From NCBI GenBank assembly GCA_029448655.1, contig JACCLO010000010.1:124001-188000 (forward strand): a stretch of 64,000 bases of DNA, in the 5' to 3' direction. Positions within the stretch are counted from its first letter, which is position 1. The number at the start of each line of letters is the position of its first letter. Positions 53,197 through 64,000 of this stretch are shown in pieces. Under the pieces are notes generated by a model. The model did not search any database and had not been told where the DNA came from. It worked only from the letters and a program-made list of their open reading frames with translations. This stretch comes from Wolfiporia cocos. Lineage: Eukaryota > Basidiomycota > Agaricomycetes > Polyporales > Phaeolaceae. Made by a program: the position numbers and the translations under genes.

Positions 53197-54492
53197 GAAG
53201 CACGTCTGCAAATGACACCGCCATCTGTGCGACGTCAGCGATTGCAGATGAGGCAACCCTTTCCACAACCCAACTTTGCCTTGCACCATCCTCACGGGGA
53301 ACATGGTATTGCAAGTGCATTTGTCCCTCAAAACCAGCCCATGGCTGGACCCTATCAGGCTATTGCTGGACCATCATATGATGTCCCTGTTGCAGGTCCT
53401 TCTAACCTGAATAATGTTCCTTGGGACACGTCCCAGATATACAGCTGGCATCCTGAGCTGGGTCGCCCTTTGCAGTCAAATGAACCAGTACCTGGACCAT
53501 CCCACATACCTGATCCACATGCTACATATCGTTGGCCCCCTGCAAATTCAGTACATGTGCCCGTACCTCCACGGCGTGATTGGCAAGCAGAACTTGAACA
53601 TCGTTTCAACGAAAGCCATGCTAACAGAGTGCGTGCACGCAGACAAAATCACGAAATGTCCATTCCTTCCACACCACACATGCTGGCGCCTGCCTCCTCT
53701 GTAGGCAGTCGCTATCAGACATTATTGGCACAACGAACAAATCATGACAGCCATGTCAGGGATCAGCAAAGGATTGCACAGCAGACGCATGAACGCCAGG
53801 TTGAACGTCAGGCAGCACTTGCTAATGATGTGCAGCTAATCAACCAGGCCAGACTGCAAAGGGGGATGTTGCAGCATGCAGCACTTGCTGATGGAATGCA
53901 GCTGATTGAACAGGCCAGATCCAAAAGGGAGTTGCAGCGGAATGAAGAGCTTCAAATCCCACAAAACATCCCTTTGGGAAGGCAGCCCTATGTTGAACCA
54001 GCAGACCGTCACTCCATTGGAAGGATGGACATACAATGTCCACACTGCCATGCATTGCACTGGAAGGGCGAGTGCTTGAAGTCGTCCACTAACACCAGCC
54101 ACAAGTTTGGTGTGTGTTGCCTTCAGGGCCAGGTGGATCTGCCTCCTATACAACTGCCTCCTGCAGCATTACGCCGGCTGTTCATGGGTGTGGATCCCCG
54201 CTCTCGATCATTCCGGGACAAGATACGTCAGTACAACAATGCATTTGCATTCACGTCTGTCGCTGTCAATGTGGATAATGCCATCCTCAATGGCTCAGGC
54301 CCATACTCCTTTAAGATACACGGTGCTCTGTACCACCAAATGGGAAGTCTCCTCCCGCCAGAGGGTTTTCAGCCATCGTATGCACAGCTCTATATTCACG
54401 ACCCTCATGCTGCCCTGGAGACCCGCAATATGCGGAATCACAATCTGGATCCAGGAATCATGGGCGAACTGCAGGTCGTGTTTGAGGACCAC

Positions 54493-55101
54493 TGTCACAA
54501 GAAATCCCGGAATAAAGGGGTTTCCTGCTGATTTATTAACCTTTATTCCCCAGATATTCGCTACGTTATACCTAGCCGCCCGGGACTGCACGTGCATGGG
54601 AAATAGATAAGCTTCTCCTATCTTATCTCTTACTTAGGTCACGTGGTACGTCACTGGAGTCACCCGCGTTACTTAGTCATGTGCAGCGTAGTCACAGTGT
54701 GCACAGACCACGCCATTAGGGCAGGTCTTGTAGCTATAGGAGTCTGCGTTCACATGTATATATACTAGGTAGTGTTCTGAGGTACTCCTCAGAACTTATC
54801 TTCTCGTCGTTGGGGGCGCGTCCCCTGGCAACCTTTCAATACCGTCTGCTTGCTCGTCTTTGCGTGCAGGGTCTTAGTCGACAAAGCCTGCTACGTCCTA
54901 CTTGGGTGTGGGGGCCTCTATTCATTGCATTCGTCTTACCTCTTACTTCTTTACCTGCTAGTCTGTGCAATACGGCAGGGCTTCTCAATAGAAGTGCTTT
55001 CTTGTTCTCCGCCATAGGAGGGTAGGGGGCTATTGGAGTTAGGGATAGGGCGGATATAGAGGTTCCCCGCTGGGGCGGGTGGCACGGTGGTTACCGTGAC
55101 A
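54493..55101 (+). repeat. Solo LTR of an F2 subfamily (609 bp), TSD ACCAC
   Basis: TGTCACAAGAAATCCCGG...ACCGTGACA between exact ACCAC copies (54488-54492, 55102-55106). Its removal joins the RepHel frame without a shift (DH to NPFV). Confidence 0.92.
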
Positions 55102-58100
55102 ACCACAACCCTTTTGTTCCTCTCTACCGCCGTGCTTTCGAGATCCTACAGGCAAAGCCACCAGAACAACAGCTCAATGTGCGGGCCCACATCATGCTGC
55201 AGCATACTGCAGACAGACGGTGTTATAACCTCCCTACCACAGATGAGGTTGCAGCGGTGATTCTTGGCAGTGGCGACGAAGATGTTCAAAGACATAGAGA
55301 CATTATCCTCTGGCTTCGTGGTGGTAACTTGGAACGGATCAGCAACATACACCCGCTATATTCCCCATTGCACTATGTGCTGCTGTTTCCACATGGTGAC
55401 CAAGGATGGCATCCCTTGATACCCTCAGGAGCAGGCCCTCAATGACAGATGCGGAGCCACACAGTCTCTGAACAATGCTTCTACGCCTATCGTCTACACC
55501 CCCGCATCGTCGGACGTGAAGATGGGGTTGAGGCATTTGACTATCTCTTCCGTGGGGGACGTCTGTTCCAACAGTATGTTGTGGATGCGTGGGCTTCCAT
55601 TGAAGCTAGCAGGCTCAATTGGATCCGGAACAATCAAAAGCAGATTCGTGCAGACCTCTACAATAGTGTAAGGGATGCCCTGAATGCTAATGACAATGTT
55701 CCAGACCTCAGCCAACAGAGACAGCGGATCATTCTGCCCTCCTCCCATCTGGGAAGTGCACGGCATATGTATCAGCTGCTTCAGGACTCCCTGGCCATTT
55801 GCCGATATTGCCGCAAACCTGACATATTCCTCACTATGACGGCCAACCCTAAGTGGCCTGAAATACAGGAGGCATTGCTGGAGCTGGATGCTGACGAAGA
55901 TAATCCTGGGTGGCCACGGAAGAAGCAAACAGCAGCAGACTGCCCTGATGTTGTGGCCCGTGTGTTCCATCTGAAGCTCCAGGCCTTGATCAAGCTGATC
56001 AAGGATGGCTTCTTTGGCGAGCTGGCTGGGGATGTCTACACCATTGAATTTCAGAAGCGAGGGCTGCCTCATGTCCACCTTCTGATTTTTCTCAAAGATC
56101 TCTACAAGATCCGAGATGGTGGCCAAGTGGACAACATTGTGTCTGCACAGCTTCCCTGTCAGGAGACCCAGCCAAAGCTCTACAACACGGTCACAAAATG
56201 CATGCTCCATGGGCCATGTGGAGACGATAACCCTCATGCTCCATGCATGGTGGACAGGGCCTGCTCCAAGCGTTATCCAAAGCAATTTTGCAAGGACACC
56301 CAGTTTGGAGAGGATGGGTATCCCACCTACGCACGCCCTGACAATGGCCGTTCACACGTCAACTCCAGGGGTCACCGCTTTGACAATCGTCATGTTGTTC
56401 CCTACAACCCTCCCCTCACTGCCATGTTGGACTGCCATATCAATGTGGAGATATCCACTTCCATCAGGGCAGTGAAGTACATACATAAGTATATCTACAA
56501 GGGGCATGACCGTACCACCTTGGAGGTTGGACAGGTTGACGAGGTAAAACAATACATTGACGGACGCTACATTGGACCAGTGGAGGCATTTTGGCACATT
56601 GCAGAATTTCCCATGCATGAAGAAAAGCCTTCTGTATATTGGCTGACCATACATCTCAAGGACGAGCAGATGGTGTTCTTTACCGAGGGAGACAATCCAC
56701 AGGATGTTGCTAACCGTCCATCCTCAACAAAGACTCAGCTCACAGAATGGTTCACGGCAAACCAAGAGCTTCCAGGGGCAACACAGCATCTGTACCAAGA
56801 TTTTCCACAGCACTTTGTGTGGAATGCAAGGTCCCGCACCTGGAAGGTCAGGCAACGGGACTTTTCAATAGGCAGGATGGCCTTTGTGCACCCTTCAGCT
56901 GGTGAAAAGTTCTACCTACGGCTCCTGCTCACGGTGGTGAAGGGTGCCACCTGCTGGGATGACCTCTACAAGGTCAATGGGATTGCATACCCAACCTTCA
57001 AGGCCACATGCTCTGCCCGTGGACTTCTGGAGGACGATGGGGAGTGGGCACTGTGCTTGGAGGAGGCAGCAGACATGCAGTCAGGATCACAGCTACGCAA
57101 TCTGTTTGCCATACTCCTCACCCATTGTCATCCTGTGGAGCCTGCCGACCTCTGGACCCGCTTCAGGAATAACATTTGTGATGACCTACGACCCCGCGTT
57201 GTTGCTTATGGACATGAGGATCCCACAGATGAACAGGTCTGGGACCTGGGACTGTTCCTTCTCAATCATATACTGCTCAAGTATGGAAGGCGGCTAACAG
57301 ACTTTCCACCTATGCCCCTCCCTCAGGCACAATGGGAGCCTCCACATGTAAATCTCATCCTTCAAGAGGAACTTGCCTATGATGATGCGGAGCTTGCTGT
57401 TGGGGTGGAGGTGGACAGGGAGCGCTTCAATCCAGAGCAGGCAAACGCCTATGATGTGGTCCTACAATCCGTCCTACAGCAAGAGGGGAAAATATTCTTC
57501 CTCCACAGTGCAGGTGGTGGTGGCAAGACATTCACATGTAATGCCATTGCTTCTGCAGTTCGTATGCATAGGAAGGTGGCACTCTGTGTTGCATCCTCTG
57601 GGATTGCATCCTTGCTCCTCATTGGTGGACGCACAGCTCACTCCCGCTTCAAAATACCCATAGCAGTTCATGAGACTTCGACCTGCCATATCCCCAAGAA
57701 CAGCAATCTGGCTGATCTCATACGGGAAACAGGGATTGTCATATGGGACGAGGCACCCATGCAGCATCGCCATGCCATAGAGGCAGTGGACCGGACCCTC
57801 CGTGATATCCTGGACAAGGACGTACCATTTGGTGGAATTACCATGCTTTTTGGAGGCGACTTCCGACAGACGCTACCTGTGGTTCCCAGAGGCACAAGGG
57901 AGCAGATTGTGTCTGCTTCCCTGCGGAGGTCATATCTGTGGAGGCACATTCAGGTCCTTCATCTTACACAGAACATGCGGCTTGACCGCACACCTGCAAG
58001 TGACGCTTTTGCACAGTGGTTGCTGAATGTCGGAGCAGGAGACCCTAGGTCTTCCCAGAACAATGTTTCTCTTCCAGAGAGCATGAGGCTGGCTGACAAT

Positions 58101-58926
58101 ACAGTTCAAGGATTGGTGGATGCTGTTTATCCTGGCCTTGCTGAAGGAAACAAGTCCGATCAATACTTCCTCGAACGGACAATTCTGTGTGCCAAGAATG
58201 ATGCAGTGGCAGAACTCAATGCCTTCATACTGGACAGGTTCCCAGGAGAGGAGGTTGTATTGACAGGGTCCGACAAGGTTGTAGGTGTAGAGGACGAGCA
58301 CTATCCTGTTGAATATCTCAACTCGATCACGGTCTCCAGCCTACCCTTGGCTCATTTAGCTCTCAAGCCAGGTTGTCCCCTCATGCTTCTCCGGAACATC
58401 GACCCAGCCAATGGCCTCTATAATGGAACACGGATGATTCTGATGTCAATACGACCCCATGTGCTTCAGTGCCGGATATTAGGAGGAAGCCATGCTGGAA
58501 AGGTGGTCTACATCCCCCGGATAACTCTGGAGCCATCTGCCCAAGATCTCCCCATTTCCATTTCCTGTCGGCAATTTCCTGTCCGCCTTGCATTTGCGAT
58601 GACTATCAACAAGTCCCAGGGCCAGTCAGTCATGCATGTGGGATTGGATCAACGTGTTGCTGTGTTCTCTCATGGCCAGCTCTATGTTGCTCTATCACGG
58701 TGCACAGCGGCAGAGCGTATCAAAGTCCTGTTCCCACCAGATTCACAGAGTACCAGCACGGCGAACATTGTCTACCACGAGGTGCTTTCAGGCCTGTTGA
58801 ACAATTGGTATGCACCCTTGCAGCATTTGGGATGCCTTCAATGGTCTGACTTATTTCTCAGAGGATGCTTTGGGGTGTGTGGATCAATGGAGGGATGGTT
58901 ACCATACTGGCTGTGATGGTATGCAT

Positions 58927-59474
58927 TGTCACAAATTATTCCACTAATAGTTTGTACTCCCTCGCTATAGGACGCACGCGCGGCGCTAGGCGTACGCCGC
59001 GCCTCTGCGCTGTAGCCACCTCCAGTGCCTCCCAGTTATTGCAGGTCACCTGGTCGTTTGGTTAGCGCTGTAGGGTAGCGCGCGCCTCAGGTACCGTCAC
59101 ATATGGTCACATTATTACATGTCTCGTTACCTAGCACATGACCCATTAGATAGCGGTGCACAGACCACGTCTTTAGGGCGGTCTCGGTAGTATACACAAG
59201 CATGTATATAATACGACGAGATGTGGGCTTACACCCCATCTCTCAGATTCTCGACAATGGTGTATAACCCTTACTCGCTTATTGCTGTGTGATCTACTGG
59301 CCCGGGGCCCATATCTCGTCTACCTTGACTGTGAGCTGCCGCCGCTATCTCGACGTATGACATGCGTGCATGAGCCTCTGCGCTCAGCGCTGGCGCGGTG
59401 CCTTGTAGCCTCGATTGTAGGCCTGTATGGATCCCCCTGAGCCCAGGGGTCGCACAGACAGTGAGTCTGTGTCT
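58927..59474 (+). repeat. Solo LTR of family F5 (548 bp), TSD TGCAT
   Basis: TGTCACAAATTATTCC...GAGTCTGTGTCT between exact TGCAT copies (58922-58926, 59475-59479). The last base is T where the sister copy at 62435 has A. Confidence 0.85.
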
Positions 59475-59479
59475 TGCAT

Positions 59480-59976
59480 GATCTACCACATCCAATCCAT
59501 TGCTGACTCTTGAATACAGGATTTGTGTGCTGTGGAGAAGGAAGATCTGTGGTCAAATGAGGCCATGGCTATTGAGTTCAGCAAAAATGGTACGTGTTTG
59601 ATCTCATAGGTGCACACATAGCTGACTTGAGATGATAGGACTTGGGATTGGGTTGACAAGAAAGTATGGTTGGACTTAGAATGTCTCTGTCCGGTATGCT
59701 CTTTGTTTATTCTGTTTGTTATATGCTTATGTGTTTGACTTAGGATTCCTCAAGAACTGTGAAAAATTAGTGTAGATGATGCGTTTGTAATTGATTGGTG
59801 TTTGCTATGAATGTTATCAAAAATGCCCTACTTTGTGCGTGAATGGTGTGACTTTAGGGCAGGCTTGAGAGAACTTGAAATGTTCTTGCCATGACTTTAG
59901 GGCAGGCTTAAGAGGACTTGAATGAGCTTCTGGCATTGATCTCATATAAGGACATGGATTGAGATATCATGATATC
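59480..59976 (+). other. Helitron 3' region, no certain gene
   Basis: An intron-like end (CTTGAATACAG near 59520) followed by a short open stretch suggests that RepHel may have a further small exon here, but I cannot confirm it. Confidence 0.35.
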
Positions 59977-60579
59977 TGTCACGGTTTCTCTTATTTTTCC
60001 CTATTTTTCCCTATTTTCTCTGATTTTCTACAGCTCGTTCTACTCGCTTTCCGTATCACGTTATGTCTCACCCTTATCTCACTCTCGTAGATAACTCTTA
60101 TCTTATCTCTTGTGCACGTTAGCTCAGCGCCTATCACGGCGCCTCGTCTTATCTGTAGACACATCTTATCTTTCCTGCACGTGACCCTACAAAGAGTTCA
60201 CAACATACGTTGCCACACGTCACATGGCTTTCTAGTGACTCGCGTCACCTGCCGCTGGCTCACGCTCAGTCAGCGGCCTAACTCACGTCACATGCTGTAG
60301 CCTTATGCTCAGTCAGCGACATTTGGAACTATCACAAGCTTCGGGTCGTACCATTACCGGTACATAACCCTACGCCCTGCGGTATCACTAGTCTTACCTA
60401 CGGTGTTACGGGTCTTACCCTTCATGTATATAAGCTGGCCTCTGAGTACGTTGTAGACTCAGAATAGTTCTCTTCGACAATCTACTAGTTGCTCTTAACA
60501 ACTTGCTTGACTCTTACACTTCACCGTTACCGACACCGCCCCTCAACGCTATATTCAGTCCTAGTGAGTGTCTGTGTCA
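59977..60579 (+). repeat. Solo LTR of family F3 (603 bp), TSD ATATC
   Basis: TGTCACGGTTTCTCTTA...GTCTGTGTCA between exact ATATC copies (59972-59976, 60580-60584). Very close to the LTR of element Y. Confidence 0.92.
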
Positions 60580-60641
60580 ATATCTAAGAGACTAAGTACT
60601 GAAACTATGTGCCGTGGCGAAGCCACGGGTAATTAACCTAG

Positions 60642-61450
60642 TCCATAATATAATGGGAGCTCGCGCCGTAGGCGCTCACGTGTCGCTAGCGTGCAGCTAG
60701 CGTGTCGCTCGCGTGTCGCTCGCGTTTTGCGCACATGGCGAGCACGTTTGCCGCGTGGCGTCCATGCACGTCGTTGATCCTCTTCCCATTAGATAGGGCG
60801 CCTGCCGTCCGTGGAGTTGGCCGGTAGATTCCCACGCCCGGCGCCTGCAAGGTGCACGCACTGTTCCTGCCCCGCACCACGGGGATTCGTGCCCCATGCC
60901 ACGGGGATTCGTGCCCCATGCCACGGGGATTCGTGCCCCACACCACGGGGATTCGTACCCACACCAGGGGGATTCGTGGCCCATTCAATGGGGGTTTGTG
61001 GCCCATGCCACAGGGATTTGTGTCCTGTGGCATGGGGATTTTGTAATGTAAATACCCCACACCACGGGGATTTGCACCCCGTGCCACGGGGATTCGTGCC
61101 CTACACCACGGGGATTTTTGGCCCATGCCATGGGAGTTTGTGCCCCATGCCACGGGGATTCGTGCCCCATGCCACAGGGATTTGTGTCCTGTGGCATGGG
61201 GATTTTGTAATATAAATACTCCACACCACAGGGGTTTGTACCCTGTGCCACAGGTATTTGCACCCCAATGCCACAGGGGTGAATTCCCACACCCAGAGCC
61301 TGCAAGGCATGTGTGCCGGTTACAGATTCTACAAGCAAAGCGACAACGATACTGAGCATCAGCGAGGTGGAGGAGTGGCTGAGCAGGCAGAGACTAGAAT
61401 ATATTCTTAAGACATAATGTTTGTGGCGAAGCCACAGGTAATTAAGCTAG
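60642..61450 (+). mobile_element. Non-autonomous Helitron H4 (809 bp)
   Basis: 5' end TCCATAATATAATGGGAGC; 3' hairpin TGTGGCGAAGCCACA at 61422-61436, then GGTAATTAAGCTAG. Includes a minisatellite (about 60871-61282). It lacks the inverted insert found in H1 and so serves as its empty site. Confidence 0.8.
60871..61282 (+). repeat. 22-bp minisatellite in H4
   Basis: Same unit as in H1 and H3. Repeat-derived open frames are not genes. Confidence 0.85.
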
Positions 61451-61984
61451 TCATATAATAAAGGGACGACCGTTGCGTGGGAACTGCCATGTGCTTTTCC
61501 ACGTGTGCCACGTGCTGTCCGTCGTCCCATAGGGCTCGCGCCACCGACCCGGGGAGTTGGCCAGTGTATTCCCACGCCCGGCGCCTGTAAGGCGCACGTT
61601 CAAATCCCTTCGACGAAAACTCGCGTTTCGCGCGTCCTCCCTGCGCTGTGCCACGGGGATTTTGTAGCTGTTGTAACGTAGATGGCCTGTACTGTATATA
61701 CCCGCCAGAAAATCAAATTAAGAGAATTCAGGGAGTTTTCTGAGGCACTACATTTGTGGACACAATGTTACAAGCAAAGCGAGGACGACACCGAGCATCG
61801 GCGAGGTGGAAGAAGTGGCTGAGCGGGCAGAGAACAAAGGACAGGTGCAGCAGGGTGATCATACACCCTGGAGGTTGGGTGGACTCATAATGTCTCCATC
61901 CAATGTGTTTTTCCCTTATTCTATTAGTTATCTCACTTAAATAACAATTGATATTTGTGGCGAAGCCATGGGTAATTAAACTCG
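61451..61984 (+). mobile_element. Non-autonomous Helitron H5 (534 bp), CTCG 3' end
   Basis: 5' end TCATATAATAAAGGGACGAC; the hairpin GTGGCGAAGCCAT, then GGTAATTAAACTCG ending at 61984, followed by T. Same subfamily as the inverted unit at 35815-36266. Confidence 0.7.
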
Positions 61985-62181
61985 TGTTGGAAAAATCCGT
62001 GGAGCGTTACAGCGCGGGCCAATTGCAACCGGGGTTACAACGCAGCTACAATGGGTTAGCGCTGATTGTAAAGTAACGATGATAAGATTAATATTATTCC
62101 AATCGCGGATACCATGTGGGAGATTCCAATCTGAGCTTATCCATTGGCAATATTACTCGGTGAACGATCGTAGAGTTTTTG

Positions 62182-63446
62182 TGTCACAAGACGTTTTTGC
62201 CTTCTGGTATACCCTTGGTTTTTAGGTATAGCAGTGCTGGGATGCGCGCGGCCCTCTACCACTAACCCTTGCTTTGGCGTCTCCACCCCTAGTTATCTTA
62301 TCGTTCCATGTCCAGTGTCCCTTATCTAGCGCTTTAGGGTAGCACGCTCCCCTTCATACTCACGTGGCTCCGTGCCACTCTGGTCACAGTATTGTCACAG
62401 GCGTCGCTACTTGTACGGTTGCCCGTCACCCTTATGTCACAGAATTCCCGGTGGGGGGTTCTGGCATCCCTCGCTATAGGTTCTATGGGCGCCGCTAGGT
62501 GCGCGCGCGCCTCTCTAGTCCTTAGCCACCTCCAGCGCTCCGTTCTATGCCATCTAGATCATCTGACCCACTAATTTAGCGCTGTAGGGTAGCGCGCGCC
62601 TCCGGTACTCACGCTTGGCTAACGCTTAGCATGGTCACAGTAGTTACATGTAGCGTCACTAGCACATGACCCATTAGATACGGCGCACAGGCCCTCTCTT
62701 TAGGGTAGTACTAGTTAGCTCATCGCTCATGTATATATTACGACGAGATGTGGGTTAATACCCCATCTCTTAGATTCTCGACAATGGGATCTCCCCTTAC
62801 TCGCTAAGCACCTGTGTGACTCGCTGGCCCAGGGCCCCTATCTCCTCTTCCTTGTCTGTGAACCAGCGACGCTATGTCGGCGTACACTAGGGATGGCTCC
62901 GCCTCCCACGTAGCCTCTGCGCTCACCGCTAGCGCGTCGGTTTATGGCCCTGTGGGGCGTTGTAGGGATCCCCCTGAGCCCAGGGGTAGCACAGAGGCGA
63001 GTCTGTGTCACCTTAGATACGCACACGGACCGTCTCTTTAGGGTAGGATTACTAGATACTTAGCTACGTCCAAAGTGTACATATACTACGGCGATGAGGT
63101 CTTACAACCTCATCTTTGAGATTCTCGATGTTGGCTGTAAAGCCCTTTCTGCTTTCTGGGTTTGTGGGCTGGCTTGAACCTCAGTGCGATGCTCTCGCTT
63201 TAAGACATGTGCATAGGCCTCTGGCTCTGCTACCAGGGACAGCCCACTACCGTCTCCGGGTCGTCTTGGGGTATGCGGTGAGTCACCACCTCTGCGGTGT
63301 TGAATGACCTACTTGCTACGCCCATCCCCGGCATGCGTGGCGCGCACGAGTCTCTAACCGGCACCCCAAGCCTCTTGCGTCTTGGCGTTCTAGAGTATGT
63401 TCCCGCCTAGGGTCGGTCCCACAAGCCTGGTAAGTGGCTTGTGTCA
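62182..63446 (+). repeat. Solo LTR (about 684 bp net), TSD TTTTG, split by another LTR
   Basis: TGTCACAAGACGTTTTT...GCTTGTGTCA between exact TTTTG copies (62177-62181, 63447-63451). Inverted repeat GATGAGGT/ACCTCATC at 63093-63114, after the TATA box. Confidence 0.85.
62435..63010 (+). repeat. Solo LTR of family F5 (576 bp), TSD CCTTA
   Basis: TGTCACAGAATTCCCGG...GTCTGTGTCA between exact CCTTA copies (62430-62434, 63011-63015), inside the LTR 62182-63446. TATA box, then GAGATG-GGG/CCC-CATCTC. Confidence 0.88.
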
Positions 63447-63513
63447 TTTTGGTTGATCGAAAATTTCTTTGTTGTCGGCACATGATATTAAACATACACC
63501 AATCAATGCATTG

Positions 63514-63601
63514 CTCAGTGGTGTAGTGGTAGGCTTGTCTATATGACAGGTTGCCAGACTCTGGGGTTCAGAATGTTCAAGGTTCAATCCCCAAGTTGGC
63601 A
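63514..63601 (+). repeat. tRNA-like sequence, possible SINE head
   Basis: An A-box-like TGGTGTAGTGG and a B-box-like GGTTCAATCCC are correctly ordered about 55 nt apart. The T-arm and acceptor pairing are poor, so a functional tRNA is unlikely. Confidence 0.35.
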
Positions 63602-63859
63602 GTTTATTTTATCAATTAATCTATGCCGGATTGATATGCACATCAGGTACTGCACAGCGCTAACAAAAGGCAGTTTGCAAATTAATCACTGTGACTGAAG
63701 TCCCTTGAATGATCACATGGTTACCACACGATCATGATATGATCATGACAGGTACACGAACGTGATTGTGATCACGTGTGGCGCCGAGCACATCATACTG
63801 TGCTAGCTTTTTTTGAAAACTCGAGCTCGACTGTCTTGTTAACTGTCTCGTTCATTACC

Positions 63860-64000
63860 ATGCCTGACAAACCAGAGGGCAGCCAGCTGGTCTTAGGCAT
63901 ATCCTATGGCATATTCACTTGTGAAATCTGCAATGGTGTATTCAAGACTAAGGGTCAGGGTAGCCATATGAAAAAATGCAGAATGGATGCCAGAATACAG
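63860..64000 (+). CDS. Start of a zinc-finger ORF, cut by the window end
   Basis: The ATG at 63860 opens a frame to the edge. Residues about 20-41 read FTCEICNGVFKTKGQ, then GSHMKKC, a C2HC-type finger (C-x2-C ... H-x3-C). Such fingers open several fungal transposases and regulatory proteins. With 47 codons no family can be named. Confidence 0.5.
   Translation, partial: MPDKPEGSQLVLGISYGIFTCEICNGVFKTKGQGSHMKKCRMDARIQ

Larger units (their letters stand above)
52189..58916 (+). pseudogene. Helitron Rep-helicase (RepHel), interrupted by two solo LTRs and one stop
   Basis: Segments 52189-52274, 53197-54492 and 55107-58916 form one frame of about 1730 codons when the LTRs at 52275 and 54493 are ignored. 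An N-terminal Cys-rich finger (CPHCHALHWKGEC) precedes the Helitron_like_N region. Rep motifs are the two-His motif (GLPHVHLLIF) and the two-Tyr motif (YIHKYIYKGHD). The Pif1-type helicase shows GGGGKT, VIWDEAPM, GGDFRQTLPVV and a C-terminal TINKSQGQS ... VALSRC. A single in-frame TGA lies at 55443-55445, perhaps from CGA. Rep nicks and joins DNA and helicase unwinds it during rolling-circle transposition. This copy is inactive, but the coding parts are well preserved. Confidence 0.88.
51234..60641 (+). mobile_element. Autonomous Helitron carrying four solo LTRs
   Basis: 5' end TCTATAAGTAACGGGGGCTC; 3' hairpin CCGTGGCGAAGCCACGG (60612-60628), then GGTAATTAACCTAG ending at 60641. It contains threefold 126-bp repeats, the Rep-helicase gene (52189-58916) and solo LTRs at 52275, 54493, 58927 and 59977. 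Removing these with their duplications gives about 6.7 kb and restores a continuous gene frame at both intragenic sites. Confidence 0.8.
35679..61984 (+). mobile_element. Head-to-tail array of six Helitrons
   Basis: Six units start TC and end in a GTGGCGAAGCCAC-type hairpin followed about 12 nt later by CTAG (CTCG in the last). Each 3' end is joined directly to the next 5' end as CTAG/TC at 37203/37204, 51233/51234, 60641/60642 and 61450/61451; at 36906/36907 one G is missing. The outer flanks are ...AGAGTA before 35679 and TGTTGG after 61984, the expected A/T target without duplication. Units: H1 35679-36906, H2 36907-37203, H3 37204-51233, autonomous 51234-60641, H4 60642-61450, H5 61451-61984. 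Confidence 0.8.

Overview
The window looks like a transposon-rich block from a filamentous basidiomycete, probably an Agaricomycete. Supporting this are short (about 50-100 nt) GT-AG introns, fungal-type Helitrons, Ty3/gypsy elements carrying a chromodomain plus dUTPase, a Crinkler-like nuclease-kinase gene and a HAM1-like gene remnant. Nothing in it looks bacterial, and no intact housekeeping gene is present.

Layout. 1-7089: two nested, minus-strand, diverged Ty3-like elements (called X and Y here) plus solo LTRs. 7090-21154: LTR remnants hosting one complete, young gypsy element (family F1, 7153-16808, TSD ATGCC) and several nested solo LTRs. 21155-23836: a four-exon Crinkler-like PD-(D/E)xK nuclease plus kinase gene. 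23837-33591: a second gypsy element (family F6, TSD CGGGC) inserted just upstream of that gene and itself split by two solo LTRs. 33643-35470: pseudogene remnants of a HAM1-like protein and of ribosomal protein eL8. 35679-61984: a 26-kb head-to-tail array of six Helitrons, one of them autonomous (51234-60641). Inside the array sit an inverted Helitron, a second F1 insertion with three LTRs (37271-48759), a Mutator-like deletion derivative (48775-49986) and four solo LTRs. 61985-64000: a nested solo LTR pair, a tRNA-like/SINE-like fragment and the start of a zinc-finger ORF cut by the window edge.

How the parts work. F1, X and Y form one superfamily. Their LTRs start TGTCAC. They carry an extra ORF (ORF1) upstream of gag. 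Just inside the 5' LTR is a short sequence complementary to the predicted 5' end of their own transcript, which suggests Tf1-type self-priming. F1 has a textbook -1 frameshift cassette (GGGTTTT, 6-nt spacer, 32-nt hairpin) at the gag/pol junction, with the gag stop overlapping a pol ATG. Across all LTR families seen, an inverted repeat of changing sequence but constant position lies between the TATA box and the presumed start site. At least thirteen solo LTRs can be delimited, most with exact 5-bp duplications, so LTR-LTR recombination is very active here. Family names F1-F6, X and Y are local labels only.
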